DNA of 22,036 nt from a virus: positions 1-22,036 of IMG/VR virus record IMGVR_UViG_3300034062_003009, one strand, 5' to 3'. This document shows positions 20,287 to 22,036 of this stretch, one piece after another. Position 1 is the stretch's first letter; each line of letters starts with the position of its first letter. The notes beneath the pieces were generated by a model that did no database searches, was not told the DNA's origin, and saw only the letters and a program-made list of their open reading frames with translations. The position numbers and the translations under genes are program-made.

Positions 20287-20643
20287 GTGGCGATCACGCT
20301 GGGCAAAGACGGTTCGGTGACGGTCGGCGGCTCGATCGTCGGCGTCACCAACGTCAGCGTGTCGAGCGCCGCCCGGACGATCGACGTGGACGAGTACGGC
20401 AGCCGTGACGTGACGGTCTACCAGACCGGCAAGGACGCCACCTTGTCCATGGAGGTGATCGACGACGCCGGGGTGCAGAATCTGTTCACCGGCCTCAACA
20501 ACGGCACCGACGCCACCGTGACCGTCTCGCCGGGCAACTGGTCGTTTCAGGCGGTGATCACGAACATCACGCAGCAGATGGGCATCGACGGCGTGGTGGT
20601 GTGGCAAGTCGAGGCCCGCATGACCAGGAGCGGCTTACGATGA
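20287..20643 (+). CDS. Tail tube-like protein 3
   Basis: 118 aa, starting at GTG 20287, preceded by GGGAGG at the end of the previous gene. It begins AITLGKDGSVTVGGSIVGVT, then TIDVDEYGSRDVTVYQTGKD, TLSMEVIDDAGVQNL and QMGIDGVVVWQVEARMTRSG. It shares the opening motif and the final MGIDG-x-V strand with copy 2. The three may form a mixed tube, or one may be a tail terminator or tip ring. It overlaps the next gene (ATGA). Confidence 0.7.
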   Translation: MAITLGKDGSVTVGGSIVGVTNVSVSSAARTIDVDEYGSRDVTVYQTGKDATLSMEVIDDAGVQNLFTGLNNGTDATVTVSPGNWSFQAVITNITQQMGIDGVVVWQVEARMTRSGLR

Positions 20644-21311
20644 AAGAGTTTCGGGACGACCAGGGCCGGCCGTGGATGGTGGCCTTGACGGTCGCCTCCG
20701 CCGAGCGGGTCCGCGGCCTCGTCCAGATCGACGTTACCGAGGACGTGGACCAGCCCGACGGCAGCGTGACGCGGCAGACCCGCCAAGTGCCGTTCGACCT
20801 GATCGACGCCGGCAACATCAACCGCACGCTTGAGGTGCTGCGCAGCAACTACGGCAAGATCGGCGAGATCCTCTACGCCATCTGCCGGGCCCAGGTCGAG
20901 GACCGCAAGCTCTCGAAGGAGCAGTTTCTGGACGGCCTGCGGGGCGACTCGCTCGAGGCGGCCCAGCAGGCCCTCGAATCGGAGCTCGTCGATTTTTTCC
21001 CGCCGGGCCTCCGCAAGATGGTCGGACTCATGGTCGCAAAGGTCCGCGAGATGGCGGCGACGCTCATGGGGCAGGCGGAGGCCCAGCTCGAAACGACGAC
21101 GGTCGAGGAGCTCCTCGCACGGTCTGGGACACCATCTGGGAGTGTGCCGGCATCCTCGGATGTCACCCCGGCGAGTGGACCCTCCGCGGACTCCTCGCCG
21201 CCCGACAGGCCCGCCTCGAAATGGACTGGTGGCACACCGCCAACCTCCTCGCCCAAACCGCAAACATCAACCGGGCGAAGCACGCGCCCTCGGTCGATCC
21301 CCGCAAGCTGA
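20640..21311 (+). CDS. Tail assembly chaperone, upstream frame (gpG-like)
   Basis: 223 aa if read without frameshift; clear protein-like sequence ends near residue 160. It starts MKEFRDDQGRPWMVALTVAS, then RVRGLVQIDVTEDVDQPDGS, NINRTLEVLRSNYGKIGEIL, ELVDFFPPGLRKMVGLMVAK and QLETTTVEELLA. This is the fold type of siphophage tail assembly chaperones, which keep the tape measure soluble before tail polymerisation. After VEELLA, about 60 residues (SGTPSGSVPASSDV and on) are Ser/Pro/Thr-rich, as expected when a reading frame runs over another gene. The true product therefore likely shifts into the -1 frame. Confidence 0.72.
   Translation: MKEFRDDQGRPWMVALTVASAERVRGLVQIDVTEDVDQPDGSVTRQTRQVPFDLIDAGNINRTLEVLRSNYGKIGEILYAICRAQVEDRKLSKEQFLDGLRGDSLEAAQQALESELVDFFPPGLRKMVGLMVAKVREMAATLMGQAEAQLETTTVEELLARSGTPSGSVPASSDVTPASGPSADSSPPDRPASKWTGGTPPTSSPKPQTSTGRSTRPRSIPAS
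20993..20999 (+). other. Candidate -1 slippery heptamer T TTT TTC
   Basis: In the chaperone frame the codons GAT TTT TTC read as T TTT TTC, a perfect X XXY YYZ heptamer, and the -1 frame is open from here to 21406. It lies over 100 bases before the place where coding character visibly changes (about 21110-21125), so its use is uncertain. Confidence 0.35.
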
Positions 21312-21406
21312 ACCCGTTCACCAAGAAGCCGCGCGGCCGCCAGGCCACGCCCGAAGAGATCCAGAAGCTGCTCGGCCCCAACTGGCATGAGGTAGACACC
21401 AAATGA
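21119..21406 (+). CDS. Tail assembly chaperone, -1 frame extension (gpT-like)
   Basis: The -1 frame encodes TVWDTIWECAGILGCHPG, EWTLRGLLAARQARLE and MDWWHTANLLAQTANINRA, ending NPFTKKPRGRQATPEEIQKL. The W-x-x-x-W-x-C/L-A-G-x-L-G...T-L-R-x-L pattern is typical of the second part of tail chaperones. No ATG, GTG or TTG exists in this frame before ATG 21221, which would cut the conserved region in half, so it must be joined to the upstream frame by a -1 shift, or the gene is broken. The stop overlaps the tape measure start (ATGA). The start coordinate marks where coding character begins, not a start codon. Confidence 0.65.
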   Translation, partial: TVWDTIWECAGILGCHPGEWTLRGLLAARQARLEMDWWHTANLLAQTANINRAKHAPSVDPRKLNPFTKKPRGRQATPEEIQKLLGPNWHEVDTK

Positions 21407-22036
21407 GCAGGGTCAGGGGCGGGCAAGTCTTCGTCGAGATCGGGGCCGATCCCCGCCGGCTGTTCAAGTCGCTCCAGGACTTAAACAAACACATCGGCAA
21501 GATCGGCAGCCAGCTCTCCAGCCTCGGCACCCGGATGACCGCGTTCGGGGCGGCGCTCACGGCTCCGCTGGCCTTGGCGACCCGGCAGTTTGCGACGTTT
21601 GACGACGCGATCCGCGCGACGGCCGCCGTGTCGGGGGCGAGCGGCTCGGCCCTCCAGAGCCTCAACGACAAGGCCCGCGAGCTCGGGGCGACGACGTCGT
21701 TCACGGCGGTCCAGGTGGCCAACCTGATGACCGAGTTGGGCCGGGCCGGCTTTCGGCCGGACGAGATCGAGGCCATGACCGGGGCGGTGCTGGACCTCGC
21801 CCGGGCCACCGGCACCGATGCCACGCTGGCGTCGGGCATCATGGCGGCAACACTGCGGCAGTTCGGCCTAGGGGCCACGGAGGCCACCAGGGCGGCCGAC
21901 GTGCTGACAAAGGCCGCCAACTCCACCTTCAACACGGTCGAGGGCCTGGGCGAATCGCTGAAGTACGCCGGCCCGGTGGCCAAGTCGCTTGGCATGTCGC
22001 TGGAGGACACGGCGGCCGTCCTGGGCGTGCTGGGCA
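21403..22036 (+). CDS. Tape measure protein, TP901-type (cut by window end)
   Basis: 211 residues visible, no stop. The tape measure sets tail length and enters the host with DNA. N-terminal GGQVFVEIGADPRRLFKSLQ and a helical LGTRMTAFGAALTAPLALAT are followed by TFDDAIRATAAVSGASGSAL, LNDKARELGATTSFTAVQVA, LMTELGRAGFRPDEI and GLGESLKYAGPVAKSLGMSL. The motifs A-x-x-L-G-x-T-T-x-F-[T/S] and M-x-x-L-x-x-A-G are those of the TP901 core domain. Its position after the chaperone pair is standard. Full length cannot be judged. Confidence 0.93.
   Translation, partial: MSRVRGGQVFVEIGADPRRLFKSLQDLNKHIGKIGSQLSSLGTRMTAFGAALTAPLALATRQFATFDDAIRATAAVSGASGSALQSLNDKARELGATTSFTAVQVANLMTELGRAGFRPDEIEAMTGAVLDLARATGTDATLASGIMAATLRQFGLGATEATRAADVLTKAANSTFNTVEGLGESLKYAGPVAKSLGMSLEDTAAVLGVLG

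Overview
The window is a stretch of a tailed-phage genome (phage or prophage) read entirely on the + strand. It is GC-rich and densely packed, with ATGA, TGATG or GTGA overlaps between most genes. The protein styles point to a host in the Planctomycetota (Pirellulales-like): LWLDAS-type LamG proteins, small LTDEER proteins and the terminase type. This host assignment is an inference from protein style, not from a marker gene. Gene content fits a lambda-like head (GpA-type terminase, gpW-position protein, GpB-type portal, protease-capsid, DUF2190 decoration protein) and a long non-contractile tail (tail tube, tail chaperone with apparent frameshift, TP901-type tape measure).

Layout. 61-7546: packaging and head module, with a GNAT protein, a portal carrying a C-terminal P-loop kinase domain, a 21-aa micro-ORF, a prohead protease fused to a gpT-like capsid with an internal in-frame ribosome site, a DUF2190 protein and a head-tail adaptor candidate. 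7546-11421: virion surface genes (two collagen-like proteins, two LamG-like proteins, a DUF4376-like protein and small proteins). 11422-11850: hairpins, a palindrome, a direct repeat and perhaps one tiny gene. 11851-14882: an array of small genes separated by imperfect inverted repeats. 14928-18398: four carbohydrate-related genes (GH130-like propeller, HtrL/YibB-like, two GT-A glycosyltransferases). 18395-22036: tail module, cut off inside the tape measure gene.

The most interesting part is the small-gene array. Its spacers fold like integron attC sites: AAC...GTT ends, two pairs of arms, one base unpaired on the 3' side, and loops that are the only freely variable part. In most cassettes the first 5-8 bases are complementary to the outer box of the repeat at that cassette's own end (clearest: GTTCTGGC with GCCAGAAC, GTTCTGT with ACAGAAC, GTTCTCA with TGAGAAC, GTTATGC with GCATAAC). 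That is the signature of excisable gene cassettes. No integrase is in the window, so it would be an integrase-less cassette cluster inside a phage structural region.

Four of the seven attC-like sites carry, in the loop, a ribosome binding site and an ATG whose reading frame crosses the recombination point into the next cassette. The next gene therefore begins with a leader such as MTDEVNEMSAASRGS that belongs to the upstream cassette's recombination site. Genes behind the sites without such a loop have their own start, or in one case an unsupported start. I regard this start-donating recombination site as the best candidate for an undescribed system here. It rests on reading the sequence by eye; no covariance search or homology search was run.
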